Positions 1 through 6,942 are shown, numbered from the stretch's first letter. The stretch is DNA of 11,196 bases from an uncultured Rubellimicrobium sp. (GCA_902805995.1 CADCUU010000454.1:1-11196), one strand, 5' to 3'. The notes: generated from the sequence alone by a model not told the origin. Made by a program: numbers and translations.

Positions 1-37
1 CTGATGAGTGTTGGACACCGTTAAGGGCGGACGCCTG

Positions 38-294
38 CCCTAGAGCCAGCGCCTCAGCCGCCGAGGGCGAGAGCGGCATGGTGGGTCGGCCCCTGAGCCG
101 AGACAACGTGCGGCTTTCGGTGAAAAGCGCGCCTTCCGAGGCCCGCACGTCGTAGTTCGCCAATGTCTTGGCAAGACTCTCCGGCTGACCGAAGCCAGCG
201 AGGGCTGCGGCATACTCGCCCTCTGGCACATCCTTGTGGGCGATTGCCCGGCCTCAAGGGCCGTAAGCGTGCAAGCTTCGTCGTTCAACGAGGT
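38..294 (-). pseudogene. QorB/NmrA-like NAD(P)H:quinone oxidoreductase, C-terminal relic
   Basis: No intact gene is present. Two minus-strand frames together read like the C-terminal part of the NmrA/SDR-type quinone oxidoreductase family (E. coli QorB). The first frame (about 294-250) gives NDEACTLTALEA, like the family's GDEA-TL segment. The second (about 253-38) gives HKDVPEGEYAAALAGFG, then an ASEGALF stretch and LSRLRGRPTMPL, matching the family's ASKGxLFDDS...LSxLIGxPTTPL end. About eight residues expected between the two segments are missing and the frame changes there, so a non-triplet deletion is the simplest reading. The N-terminal NAD-binding Rossmann part (GxxGxxG) is absent. No stop is seen at the expected end of the second frame, which stays open to the window edge. 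The relic lies just downstream of otnI on the same strand. Family assignment is from recalled motifs, not a search. Confidence 0.65.
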
Positions 295-395
295 CGACAG
301 CCTGCGCAGCCGTTTCTCGGCGCTCCAGTAGCTAGGAGGCCGACCACGCACATACCGCTCATCCGACTTCCCCCCGCAGGGGGTTCCTCTGACCG

Positions 396-1157
396 CTAGC
401 GGAAATTCCCAAGCCAAGTCAGGCTGGCTTCCGTCTCGCCTGCAGGCTGGTACTCGGCGCCTACGGGGCGGGACCAGCCGAGATCCGCAAGGCGCGGCAG
501 CAGCCAGCTGTAGTCCAATTCGCCATGATCTGGAGCGCCCCGGTCCGGAACCGCAGCGATCTGGATATGCCCGACGAGTGGGCGCAGCGCCTCGAACCGC
601 CGGGCGACGTCGCCCTCCATGATCTGGACGTGGTAGCAGTCGAACATCAGGCGCAGGTTGGTCGCGCCCACCTCCCGGATGATGTCGGCGGCCTGACCCG
701 TCGTGGTCAGGAAGTAGCCGGGCGCATCCCAGTGGTTGAGCGGCTCGATCAGGATCGTGATGCCATCGGGCGCCGCTTCGTCACAGGCATAGGCGAGGCT
801 TCCGGCGAAGGCCGACCGGGCGCGCGGGCCAGCCGAGAACCCTGCCATAACATGAACCGCGCCGGTGCCTGTGGCCCGGGCATAGGCCAACGCCTCGTCG
901 ATGGCCGCCCTCGCCTCCATCTCCCGTCCCGGCAGGGCGGCGAGGCCGTTCTCGCCCCGGTTGAGGTCACCGCGGCGCGTGTTGAGGCCGAGCATCGGCA
1001 ATCCCGTCTCGCGCAGCGCCGTGGCGGTTTCGGCCGGATCAGTGTCATAAGGCCAATGGCATTCCACTGCATCGAAGCCGGCGACCTTTGCGGCGCGGAT
1101 CCCCTCGGGTAGGCGCCGATCCCGCCAAAGAAAGCCGAGGTTTGCCGAGAACCTCAT
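396..1157 (-). CDS. otnI: 2-oxo-tetronate isomerase (hydroxypyruvate isomerase-like TIM barrel)
   Basis: 253-residue sugar-phosphate isomerase/epimerase of the Hyi/YgbM family, close to the family's usual length of about 258. In the DUF1537 pathway the enzyme converts 2-oxo-tetronate to 3-oxo-tetronate in the cytoplasm; some relatives are annotated as hydroxypyruvate isomerase (hyi). Visible features: an N-terminal ANLGFLW strand, ECHWPY at 32-37, the catalytic/metal region IEPLNHWDAPGYFL with Glu138, MFDCYHVQIMEGD with Asp173 and His176, GHIQIAAVPDR near 196-206, and the second acidic ligand Glu235 in GAEYQPAGET. The start ATG overlaps the otnC stop by 4 nt (ATGA), so translation is probably coupled. 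It is the last gene of the three-gene operon. The choice of OtnI over a true hydroxypyruvate isomerase rests mainly on the otnC and otnK neighbours. Confidence 0.9.
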   Translation of the reverse strand: MRFSANLGFLWRDRRLPEGIRAAKVAGFDAVECHWPYDTDPAETATALRETGLPMLGLNTRRGDLNRGENGLAALPGREMEARAAIDEALAYARATGTGAVHVMAGFSAGPRARSAFAGSLAYACDEAAPDGITILIEPLNHWDAPGYFLTTTGQAADIIREVGATNLRLMFDCYHVQIMEGDVARRFEALRPLVGHIQIAAVPDRGAPDHGELDYSWLLPRLADLGWSRPVGAEYQPAGETEASLTWLGNFR

Positions 1158-1804
1158 GCGTCCCAGTCCACGTCAAACGTAGTGACGACGTCGCGCACCT
1201 GCTCGGCGCTGAGCAGGCGCGGATTGAGCCCCCGCGTCAGCAAGGTCAACCGGGCGGTCGCCTCCAGTTCCTCGATGGCGTTGCAGGCCGCCTCTACATC
1301 CTTGCCAGCCACTACGGGTCCGTGATTGGCGAGCATGACCGCTGACCGCTTGCCAGCGAGCCCCCGCACCGCCTCGCCCATCGCCGGATCGCCGGGCCGG
1401 AAGTAGGGCAGGAGCGTCACGCGGCCGAGCTGCATAATGGCATAAGGGGTGATGGGCGGCAGGAAGTTCTCCGAGTCTGCCTCGGGTAGCGTCGATAGCG
1501 CGACGGCGTGGCAGGAATGGAGGTGGACGACGGCGCCCGTAGAGCCGCGTGTCTCGTAGAACGCCGCGTGGAGTGGCATCTCCTTGGTCGGCCGGTCGCC
1601 GTCGACCTGCCGCCTCGTCGCATCGAACCGCGCGAGGCGCGCCGGGTCGAGCCGGCCGAAGCTGGTGCCGGTGGGAGAGACCAAGAGACCCCCGTCCGGC
1701 GTCCGGGCCGAGATGTTGCCCGTCGATCCCGCCGTAAGGCCACGGTCGAACATCGACCGGGCCAGCTCGCAGATGAGTTCGCGCAGACGGGCTTCGTCGC
1801 TCAT
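1154..1804 (-). CDS. otnC: 3-oxo-tetronate 4-phosphate decarboxylase (class II aldolase/adducin family)
   Basis: 216-residue class II aldolase-fold enzyme, full length for the family. The OtnC/YgbL branch decarboxylates 3-oxo-tetronate 4-phosphate to dihydroxyacetone phosphate and CO2. Motifs in order: the phosphate-binding loop GSTGNIS (26-32), SPTGTSFG (43-50), the catalytic glutamate in PTKEMPLH (Glu75), the zinc ligands His94 and His96 in VVHLHS, and the third zinc ligand His161 in LANHGPV. All expected metal ligands are present, so the enzyme looks active. Its start overlaps the otnK stop by 4 nt and its stop overlaps the otnI start by 4 nt, giving a tightly coupled operon. Fuculose- or ribulose-phosphate aldolases share the fold, but the adjacent DUF1537 kinase and Hyi-like isomerase favour OtnC. 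Confidence 0.92.
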   Translation of the reverse strand: MSDEARLRELICELARSMFDRGLTAGSTGNISARTPDGGLLVSPTGTSFGRLDPARLARFDATRRQVDGDRPTKEMPLHAAFYETRGSTGAVVHLHSCHAVALSTLPEADSENFLPPITPYAIMQLGRVTLLPYFRPGDPAMGEAVRGLAGKRSAVMLANHGPVVAGKDVEAACNAIEELEATARLTLLTRGLNPRLLSAEQVRDVVTTFDVDWDA

Positions 1805-3063
1805 GCCGGTGACCTGTTCCCTTGAAGCTGCCGCGCAGCCTTCTCAAAGAAGTCCTCACCTCCGAAGTTACCGGACTTCAAGGCCAGCACCAGATCCGGC
1901 AGGCCTCGGAGGGCCGGAACGCCCGGGTCGATCTCCGGCCCGATATGAAGGCTCTCGAGAGCAAGCCCCTCGACGACCGCACCCGAGGTCTCGCCCCCCG
2001 CGCTGATGAGCCGGGTAACGCCGCCGCTGACCAGCCGCCGCGCTGTCTCGGCAAAGAACGCCTCCAAGTGCCGCGCCACCTCCTCGCGGCCGTGTCTCGC
2101 CTGGACGGCTTGGACGGCCGCTGGATCAGCGGAGGAGTAGACCAGCGGCAGCCCTTCTTGTGCCAAGGCCCAGTCCGCGGCCTCGCGGGCGGTGATGTTC
2201 CCCGACAGCACCTCCTCGGGATCGACCTCGCGCGCGGCACCGCCCCTCGCGATGTGTCGCGCGACTTGGGCCCGCGTCGCCTTCGAACAGGAGCCCGACA
2301 GGGCCGCCGCCGGCCCGTCCTGTCCAGTCCAATGCTCCCGGCTGGCCGACAACAGGCCTTGACGATGAAAGTTCGCGGGAAGCCCCAGCGCGATGCCCGA
2401 GCCCCCCGTGATCAGCGGCAGCCCCTCGGCTGCATGGCCGAGCGTCACCAGATCGTCGTCGCGGATCGCGTCGGCTACGACGAAGTGACGTCCACTCGCG
2501 GCCTCGCTGTCGAGATGTGCCCGGATGGCCCCTGCCCCAGCCCAAACCGTCGCGGCTGGGACGTGCCCGATCCGTCGGGCGGTCTGGCGTCCCAGCCACC
2601 GCCGCAGGTCCGGGTCCGTCATCGGCGTCAGGGGATGCGCCTCCATCCCGCTTTCGTTGAGAAGTCGGTCGCCGACGAAGAGGTGGCCTTGGAACACCGT
2701 GCGCCCGGTGGCTGGAAAAGCCGGACAGAAGATAACCCGATCCGCGCCGAGCACATCGGCAAGGGCCTCGGCCACGGGCCCGATGTTGCCCTCCGGCGTG
2801 GAGTCGAACGTCGAGCAGTACTTGAACAGGATCTGCCGGCAGCCCTGCGCGCGAAGCCAGCCTAACGCATCCAGCGACACTCGCACGGCCTCCTCACGTG
2901 GCAGGGAGCGGGACTTGAGCGCAACGATCCCGGCCTCGACGTCGGGCGAGGCGTCCCCATGCGGCACGCCGCAATACTGGACCGTCCGCATCCCCGCCTT
3001 GACCAGCGTGTTCCCCAGATCCGACGAACCGGTGAAATCATCCCCGATGCAGCCCAGCAGCAT
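1801..3063 (-). CDS. otnK: 3-oxo-tetronate kinase (four-carbon acid sugar kinase, DUF1537)
   Basis: 420-residue two-domain DUF1537 kinase, normal length for OtnK/YgbK. It phosphorylates 3-oxo-tetronate at O4 with ATP in the cytoplasm, giving the substrate of the next gene product. The N-terminal substrate-binding domain shows GCIGDDFTGSSDLGNTL (residues 4-20) and KYCSTFDSTPEGNIGP. The C-terminal nucleotide-binding domain shows SGSCSKATRAQV, ISAGGETSGAVVEGL and, near the end, LALKSGNFGGEDFFEKA, the glycine-rich ATP loop typical of the family. The ATG at 3061-3063 is preceded at 6 nt by AAGGA (complement of 3070-3074), which supports this start. It is the first gene of the minus-strand operon. 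The usual upstream partners (LtnD-type dehydrogenase, DeoR- or GntR-type regulator) are not there; about 135 bp upstream an IS remnant begins. Confidence 0.93.
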   Translation of the reverse strand: MLLGCIGDDFTGSSDLGNTLVKAGMRTVQYCGVPHGDASPDVEAGIVALKSRSLPREEAVRVSLDALGWLRAQGCRQILFKYCSTFDSTPEGNIGPVAEALADVLGADRVIFCPAFPATGRTVFQGHLFVGDRLLNESGMEAHPLTPMTDPDLRRWLGRQTARRIGHVPAATVWAGAGAIRAHLDSEAASGRHFVVADAIRDDDLVTLGHAAEGLPLITGGSGIALGLPANFHRQGLLSASREHWTGQDGPAAALSGSCSKATRAQVARHIARGGAAREVDPEEVLSGNITAREAADWALAQEGLPLVYSSADPAAVQAVQARHGREEVARHLEAFFAETARRLVSGGVTRLISAGGETSGAVVEGLALESLHIGPEIDPGVPALRGLPDLVLALKSGNFGGEDFFEKAARQLQGNRSPA

Positions 3064-3197
3064 GTCCTGTCCTTTCGTGCGGCCATTGCGTCATGCTGTT
3101 CCTTGGGGCGCACTTGCGCCCCCCGAGCTTGCTCCGAAGCCTTGGCCCTGCATCCACGCGTCCTGCCCGACGCCGTCCTGCGCCACCTGCAGCCGCT

Positions 3198-3392
3198 TGA
3201 TCAGCCCCCATTGGGTGGCCCAGGTGAATGTTAGTGCGATCTGGGTCGTGGCACCACCGGGAGCCTGGCCGGCGGAGCAGTTTGAGATGGCGCAGCCGGC
3301 CAGGCGACGAGGGCTGGAATGAGAACCTCCGGAGCAGGCGGCCTGTATCCCGAGGAGGCATGCGGGCGGACGGTGTCGTAGATCTGCCGAAG
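3198..3392 (-). mobile_element. Truncated IS3-family insertion sequence (right-end fragment)
   Basis: Only the 3' end of an insertion sequence remains. It comprises the transposase C-terminus (stop at 3231-3233) and about 33 bp of non-coding end. On the plus strand the end begins TGATCAGCCCCCA at 3198, which fits the IS3-family habit of ends starting with TG shortly after the transposase stop. No matching left end is visible in the window, so the element was truncated, with the break somewhere near 3392-3415. It sits in the roughly 430-bp gap between divergent otnK (minus) and the GMC gene (plus). The rest of the gap (3064-3197 and 3393-3495) shows no gene; 3421-3440 is locally AT-rich and may hold a promoter, but no good -35/-10 pair is visible. 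Confidence 0.6.
3231..3392 (-). pseudogene. IS3-family transposase, C-terminal stub
   Basis: About 54 codons on the minus strand read YDTVRPHASSGYRPPAPEV, then a Pro/Ala-rich tail (LVAWPAAPSQTAPPARLP) and a TAA stop. The motif Y(N/D)TVRPHxSLGYRPPAPE is characteristic of the very end of IS3-family integrase-core transposases. The DDE catalytic residues lie further N-terminal and are absent, so the stub cannot be active. Residues upstream of about 3392 in the same frame do not resemble transposase, which marks the truncation point. The Ser-Ser-Gly in place of the usual Ser-Leu-Gly is a minor divergence. Confidence 0.75.
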
Positions 3393-3482
3393 TAGTGCTG
3401 GGCATGACAACACCAGCCTGCCAATTAACTGATCGTATAAGCGGCCCGACGAAAGACTGGAGAAGCGCTTTCTCTACATGAC

Positions 3483-3488
3483 GGGAGG
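3483..3488 (+). promoter_or_regulatory. Shine-Dalgarno site that decides the GMC gene start
   Basis: GGGAGG at 3483-3488 lies 7 nt before the in-frame TTG at 3496. The alternative in-frame ATG at 3478 overlaps the region just upstream of this site and has only a weak GGAG (3459-3462), about 15 nt away. From TTG the protein begins MQKVYDYIVVGAGTAG, the usual short lead into a GMC FAD-binding fold. From ATG it would carry six extra residues. Confidence 0.65.
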
Positions 3489-3495
3489 ATATGCG

Positions 3496-5130
3496 TTGCA
3501 GAAAGTATACGACTACATCGTCGTGGGTGCCGGGACCGCCGGATGCATCTTGGCCAATCGACTCTCCGAGAACCCGGCAAACCGTGTCTTGCTGCTTGAG
3601 GCTGGAGGTCGCGACAATTGGATCTGGTTTCACGTGCCCGTCGGGTACTTGTTCGCCATCGGCAACCCTCGCGCTGATTGGATGTTCCGCACCGAGGAAG
3701 AACCCGGCCTGAACGGCCGCAGCCTCTCGTACCCGCGCGGCAAGGTGATCGGCGGGTGCTCCGCCATCAATGCGATGATCGCGATGCGCGGTCAGGCCGC
3801 CGACTACGACGCTTGGCGTAACCTAGGCCTCCCAGGTTGGGGCTGGAGCGACGTCCTCCCGGTGTTCCGGCAGGTTGAGGACCACTTCCTGGGCCAGGGG
3901 CCGCATCACGGCGTGGGCGGTGGCTTCCGTGTAGAGGCCCCTCGGGTGTCCTGGCCGGTGCTCGACGCGGTTCGCGACGCCGCGGCTCAGATGGGCATCC
4001 CGAAGGTCGACGACTTCAACACCGGCCAGAATGACGGATCGGGTTACTTCCATGTCAACCAGAAGCGCGGCCGCCGCTGGTCCTCGGCTCGCGGCTTCCT
4101 GAAGCCGGTGCTCCATCGCGCCAACCTACGCCTTGAGACGAACGTACTGGCTGACCGTCTGGTGATACGAGAGGGGCGCGTCGCCGGGGTGCGCTTCCGC
4201 CGGGCGGATGGGACCGAACAGGTGGCGGAAGCCCGTGGCGAGGTCATCCTCAGCGCCGGCGCGATCGGCTCGGTGCAGATCCTGCACCGCTCGGGCGTCG
4301 GCCCGGGCGAGTGGCTGAAGCAGGCCGGTATCGATTGCTTCCTGGACCGGCCCGGCGTGGGCCGCAACCTCCAAGACCACCTGCAGCAGCGGGCGATCTA
4401 CAAGATCCAAGGCGCGCGCACGCTCAACGACACCTACCACTCCCTCGCCCACAAAGCGCTTATGGGTCTCAACTACGCTGTTCGCCGGCGTGGGCCCTTG
4501 ACGATGGCGCCGTCACAACTCGGAATTTTCGCTAGATCCGATCCTGGGCAGGACCGCCCCAACCTCGAGTTCCACGTCCAGCCGCTGTCGCTGGATAAGT
4601 TCGGCGATCCCCTTCACCGCTTCTCGGCCATCACCGTTGCGGCCTGCAACCTGCGCCCCACGTCGAGAGGTGAGGTGCGGGTCACCTCGTCCGATCCAAC
4701 CCATTCGCCCGTAATCCGGCCGAATTACCTGAGCACCGCCGAGGATCGTCGCGTGGCTGCCGACGCGATCCGGGTGACACGCACCCTGATGCGACAGCCG
4801 GCGTTGCATCATCTCCATCCCGAAGAGTACCTGCCAGGGTCCTCTGTCGGTGACGATGACGAGTCCCTGGCCAAGGCCGCAGGAGATATCGGAACGACGA
4901 TCTTTCATCCAACAGGGACGGCCCGAATGGGTCGCGCAACCGAGCCCGAGGCCGTGGTCGATGCTCGCCTCCGCTTTATCGGGCTTGGTGGGCTTCGTGT
5001 GGTGGACGCCTCGGTCATGCCGCTGATCGTCTCGGGCAACACAAACACCCCGACCGCGATGATTGCCATGAGGGGGGCAGACCTGATCCTGGCGGACAGT
5101 AGGGCCAGCGTGCAAAGGGTGCCCGCCTGA
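3496..5130 (+). CDS. GMC-family FAD-dependent alcohol oxidoreductase (choline dehydrogenase-like)
   Basis: 544 residues from the TTG at 3496 (550 from the ATG at 3478); family members are usually 530-560. It is a cytoplasmic flavoprotein without signal peptide, oxidising a primary or secondary alcohol group of unknown identity. Visible: the Rossmann FAD motif VGAGTAG (10-16) with LLLEAGG closing the ADP site, GMC signature 1 around RGKVIGGCSAINAMIAMRG, a signature-2 region GAIGSVQILHRSGVGP, and GRNLQDH. The C-terminal catalytic region has FHPTGTARMG with the active-site His and, later, SGNTNTPTAMIAMRGADLI with the second catalytic Asn/His position occupied by Asn. All key residues are present. 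Similar proteins are often auto-named BetA, but no betaine aldehyde dehydrogenase or BetI is nearby. The Liv-type transporter downstream and the sugar-acid dehydratase suggest a polyol, sugar or related alcohol; this is inference. Confidence 0.9.
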   Translation: MQKVYDYIVVGAGTAGCILANRLSENPANRVLLLEAGGRDNWIWFHVPVGYLFAIGNPRADWMFRTEEEPGLNGRSLSYPRGKVIGGCSAINAMIAMRGQAADYDAWRNLGLPGWGWSDVLPVFRQVEDHFLGQGPHHGVGGGFRVEAPRVSWPVLDAVRDAAAQMGIPKVDDFNTGQNDGSGYFHVNQKRGRRWSSARGFLKPVLHRANLRLETNVLADRLVIREGRVAGVRFRRADGTEQVAEARGEVILSAGAIGSVQILHRSGVGPGEWLKQAGIDCFLDRPGVGRNLQDHLQQRAIYKIQGARTLNDTYHSLAHKALMGLNYAVRRRGPLTMAPSQLGIFARSDPGQDRPNLEFHVQPLSLDKFGDPLHRFSAITVAACNLRPTSRGEVRVTSSDPTHSPVIRPNYLSTAEDRRVAADAIRVTRTLMRQPALHHLHPEEYLPGSSVGDDDESLAKAAGDIGTTIFHPTGTARMGRATEPEAVVDARLRFIGLGGLRVVDASVMPLIVSGNTNTPTAMIAMRGADLILADSRASVQRVPA

Positions 5131-5393
5131 CGACGACAGCCACGGAGCAATGCTTCAGCAAACATCTTGGTGAAGTCAAAGTAGAGGTTAAGCACCCCTC
5201 CGATGGCGGCCCTGTCGAGCCGCCAGAGGTGATCGCGCTCATTGGAGAAACGAATGACGTTCCGTAAGAGTGGATTGCGGCTGATTGACTAGCCCGGACC
5301 GGCTACCTAGCCTTCTGAAAAGCTTAGAATTTGCCAGCTGATGCGGAAAGCAACAGGAGGCCGAACGTGATGCGTACCGGGATCAAGGGCTGC
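5131..5393 (-). pseudogene. Antisense protein-like relic of unrecognised family
   Basis: Between the GMC gene and livG, one minus-strand frame reads like a real protein and is broken by two TAG codons (complement near 5288-5290 and 5306-5308). Successive pieces are SWQILSFSEG, stop, VAGPG, stop, SISRNPLLRNVIRFSNE, DHLWRLDRAAIGG and VLNLYFDFTKMFAEALLRG. The frame then runs antisense into the 3' end of the GMC gene, so the relic is cut there. Each stop could come from one substitution in a sense codon (for example AAG or CAG). I do not recognise the family. A competing plus-strand frame over about 5131-5270 is open for some 45 codons but is less protein-like. It is probably debris from an older gene or mobile element. 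Confidence 0.4.
5355..5360 (+). promoter_or_regulatory. Strong Shine-Dalgarno (AGGAGG) upstream of livG leader ORF
   Basis: Consensus AGGAGG at 5355-5360 is the best ribosome site ahead of livG, but it lies 53 nt from the livG ATG. It is 6 nt from a GTG (5367) and 9 nt from an ATG (5370) that open a 15-codon frame ending on the livG start. The livG ATG itself has only a poor GGAC nearby. Confidence 0.5.
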
Positions 5394-5417
5394 ATGATCA
5401 CTCGCGGACATCGATGA
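5370..5417 (+). CDS. Putative 15-residue leader peptide coupled to livG
   Basis: A short frame (MRTGIKGCMITRGHR from ATG 5370, or one codon longer from GTG 5367) follows a consensus AGGAGG. It terminates in TGA at 5415-5417, overlapping the livG ATG at 5414 as ATGA. Such overlap is the usual arrangement for translational coupling. The peptide has no run of a regulatory amino acid, so classical attenuation is not indicated. It may deliver ribosomes to livG, which lacks a good site of its own. Chance occurrence, or the tail of a lost upstream gene, are alternatives. Confidence 0.35.
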   Translation: MRTGIKGCMITRGHR

Positions 5418-6163
5418 CGGTCCTGTTGGAAGCGCGGGGACTCCGCAAGGAATTCGAAGGATTTGTAGCTGTCAACAACGTGGACCTCACCGTCGAGAGG
5501 GGCACAATTCACGCTCTGATCGGTCCCAATGGCGCAGGCAAGACGACCTGCTTCAATCTGCTCACCAAGTTCCTTCAGCCGACCGCCGGGCGCATCACCT
5601 ATGATGGGCGTGATATTACGCGCATGTCGCCAGCAGATATCGCGCGCCTAGGGATGGTGCGATCGTTTCAGATCTCGGCAGTGTTTCCCGACCTGAGTGT
5701 CCTGCAAAACGTGCGTCTCGCACTTCAGCGTCAGCGCGGCGACAGCTACGACTTCTGGCGCTCGGAAAAGGTGCTCTCCCGGTATGACGACGACGCTCGG
5801 GGCTACGTCGATCAGGTCGGACTGTCGGACTTCCTGCACCTCCGGGCCGCAGAGTTGTCCTACGGCCGCAAGCGAGCGCTGGAGATTGCGACGACGCTCG
5901 CGCTTGAGCCGCAGATGCTGCTTCTGGATGAACCAATGGCTGGAATGGGGCAAGAAGATATCCAGCGGATCTCAGCACTGATCCGCCGGATTGCGGCGAA
6001 CCGGACGATCCTCATGGTCGAGCATAATCTCAAAGTAGTGGCCGACCTGTCCGACCGGATCACCGTCCTCGCACGCGGCGAGATCTTGGCCGAGGGCGAC
6101 TACGCCACTGTCTCGCGCTCGCCCGAGGTCATAGACGCCTACATTGGAGCCGGACATGGCTAA
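5414..6163 (+). CDS. livG: Liv-type ABC transporter ATP-binding protein (LivG-like)
   Basis: 249-residue ATPase of the HAAT/branched-chain amino acid transporter family. It pairs with LivF on the cytoplasmic face to power import through LivH and LivM. Visible: Walker A GPNGAGKTT (37-45), Q-loop SFQ with Gln86, signature LSYGRKR (148-154), Walker B MLLLDEP with catalytic Glu173, and the switch histidine in MVEHN (His204). The signature is LSYGR rather than the common LSGGE/LSHGE, a form also seen in relatives of this subgroup. The gene starts the five-gene transporter unit and overlaps livF by 8 nt. Substrate is not given by the ATPase; Liv-type systems carry amino acids, amides, urea, aromatic acids and other compounds. 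Confidence 0.93.
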   Translation: MTVLLEARGLRKEFEGFVAVNNVDLTVERGTIHALIGPNGAGKTTCFNLLTKFLQPTAGRITYDGRDITRMSPADIARLGMVRSFQISAVFPDLSVLQNVRLALQRQRGDSYDFWRSEKVLSRYDDDARGYVDQVGLSDFLHLRAAELSYGRKRALEIATTLALEPQMLLLDEPMAGMGQEDIQRISALIRRIAANRTILMVEHNLKVVADLSDRITVLARGEILAEGDYATVSRSPEVIDAYIGAGHG

Positions 6164-6899
6164 GGCCCAAACGCTTGCTCGTCCTGACGGCACCACGGCT
6201 GAGTCGCTATTGGAGGTCAGGGACCTGCAGGGCTGGTACGGTGAGAGCCACGTGCTGCATGGCATCTCCCTCACAGTCCGGACGGGGGAGGTGGTGACGC
6301 TGCTCGGCCGCAACGGCGCTGGCAAGACCTCCACGTTGCTGGCGATCATGGGCATCCTCGCCAAGCGCAGCGGCTCCGTCCGGTTCGGGGGGACAGAGAC
6401 GATCAACCTCCAGCCGCGACACATCGCGCGCCTGGGCATCGCGCTTTGCCCCGAGGAGCGGGGCATCTTCGCCTCGCTTACCGTGGAGGAGAACCTGATG
6501 CTTCCGCCGCGCATCCGCGACGGCGGCCTCTCGGTCGAGCGCATCCACGAGCTTTTCCCGAACCTGAAGGAGCGCCGCCGCAGCCAGGGAACGAAGCTGT
6601 CCGGCGGCGAGCAGCAGATGCTCGCCATTGCCCGGATCCTGCGCACGGGCGCGCGGCTCCTTCTGCTCGACGAGCCCACCGAGGGGCTCGCGCCGGTGAT
6701 CGTTCAGCAGATCGGGAACACGATCCGGCAACTGAAGCAGGAAGGGTTCACGATCGTGCTGGTCGAGCAGAACTTCCGTTTCGCAGCCTCAGTCGCCGAT
6801 CGGCACTACGTGGTGGACCAGGGACGTGTGGTGGACATGATCCCCAACGCCGAGCTGGATGCCAATGTCGACAAGCTTCACGCCTACTTGGGCGTCTAG
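6156..6899 (+). CDS. livF: Liv-type ABC transporter ATP-binding protein (LivF-like)
   Basis: 247 residues from the ATG at 6156. A TTG at 6144 is also in frame, but GGAG at 6146-6149 is correctly spaced (6 nt) for the ATG, so the ATG is preferred. It overlaps livG by 8 nt. It is the second ATPase of the importer. Visible: Walker A GRNGAGKTS (51-59), CPEERGIFASLTVEENL typical of LivF, signature LSGGEQ (147-152), Walker B LLLLDEP with Glu172, and VEQN (202-205), where the switch position is Gln as is normal in LivF. The N-terminal 17 residues before the ABC core are a little longer than usual. All nucleotide-binding motifs are intact. Confidence 0.93.
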   Translation: MAKAQTLARPDGTTAESLLEVRDLQGWYGESHVLHGISLTVRTGEVVTLLGRNGAGKTSTLLAIMGILAKRSGSVRFGGTETINLQPRHIARLGIALCPEERGIFASLTVEENLMLPPRIRDGGLSVERIHELFPNLKERRRSQGTKLSGGEQQMLAIARILRTGARLLLLDEPTEGLAPVIVQQIGNTIRQLKQEGFTIVLVEQNFRFAASVADRHYVVDQGRVVDMIPNAELDANVDKLHAYLGV

Positions 6900-6942
6900 G
6901 ATAGCAAGCAGGCGCAATCACGCCGCAACTGGGAGGAAGACC

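Noticed and set aside
370..383. C-run/G-run hairpin (5-bp stem, loop GCA) just after the otnI stop
   Set aside because: The stem is short, pairing stops at once on both sides and there is no T-run on the minus strand, so it is not a convincing terminator.
1822..2865. Long plus-strand open frame of 347 codons opposite otnK
   Set aside because: It is the antisense shadow of a well-supported DUF1537 gene in GC-rich DNA; the translation has no recognisable motif and is low in hydrophobic core patterns.
3418..3440. Possible promoter: CTGCCA and GTATAA ahead of the GMC gene
   Set aside because: The spacing is about 11 bp, too short for a sigma-70 type promoter, and no other -35 box fits the TATAA at 3436-3440.
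3091..3633. Minus-strand 180-codon frame across the otnK-GMC gap
   Set aside because: It runs antisense into the GMC gene and does not contain the transposase motif, which is in a different minus-strand frame (3231-3392).
5131..5270. Plus-strand 45-codon frame after the GMC stop
   Set aside because: It has no plausible start or ribosome site, and the opposite strand reads more like protein; kept only as a competing reading of the relic.
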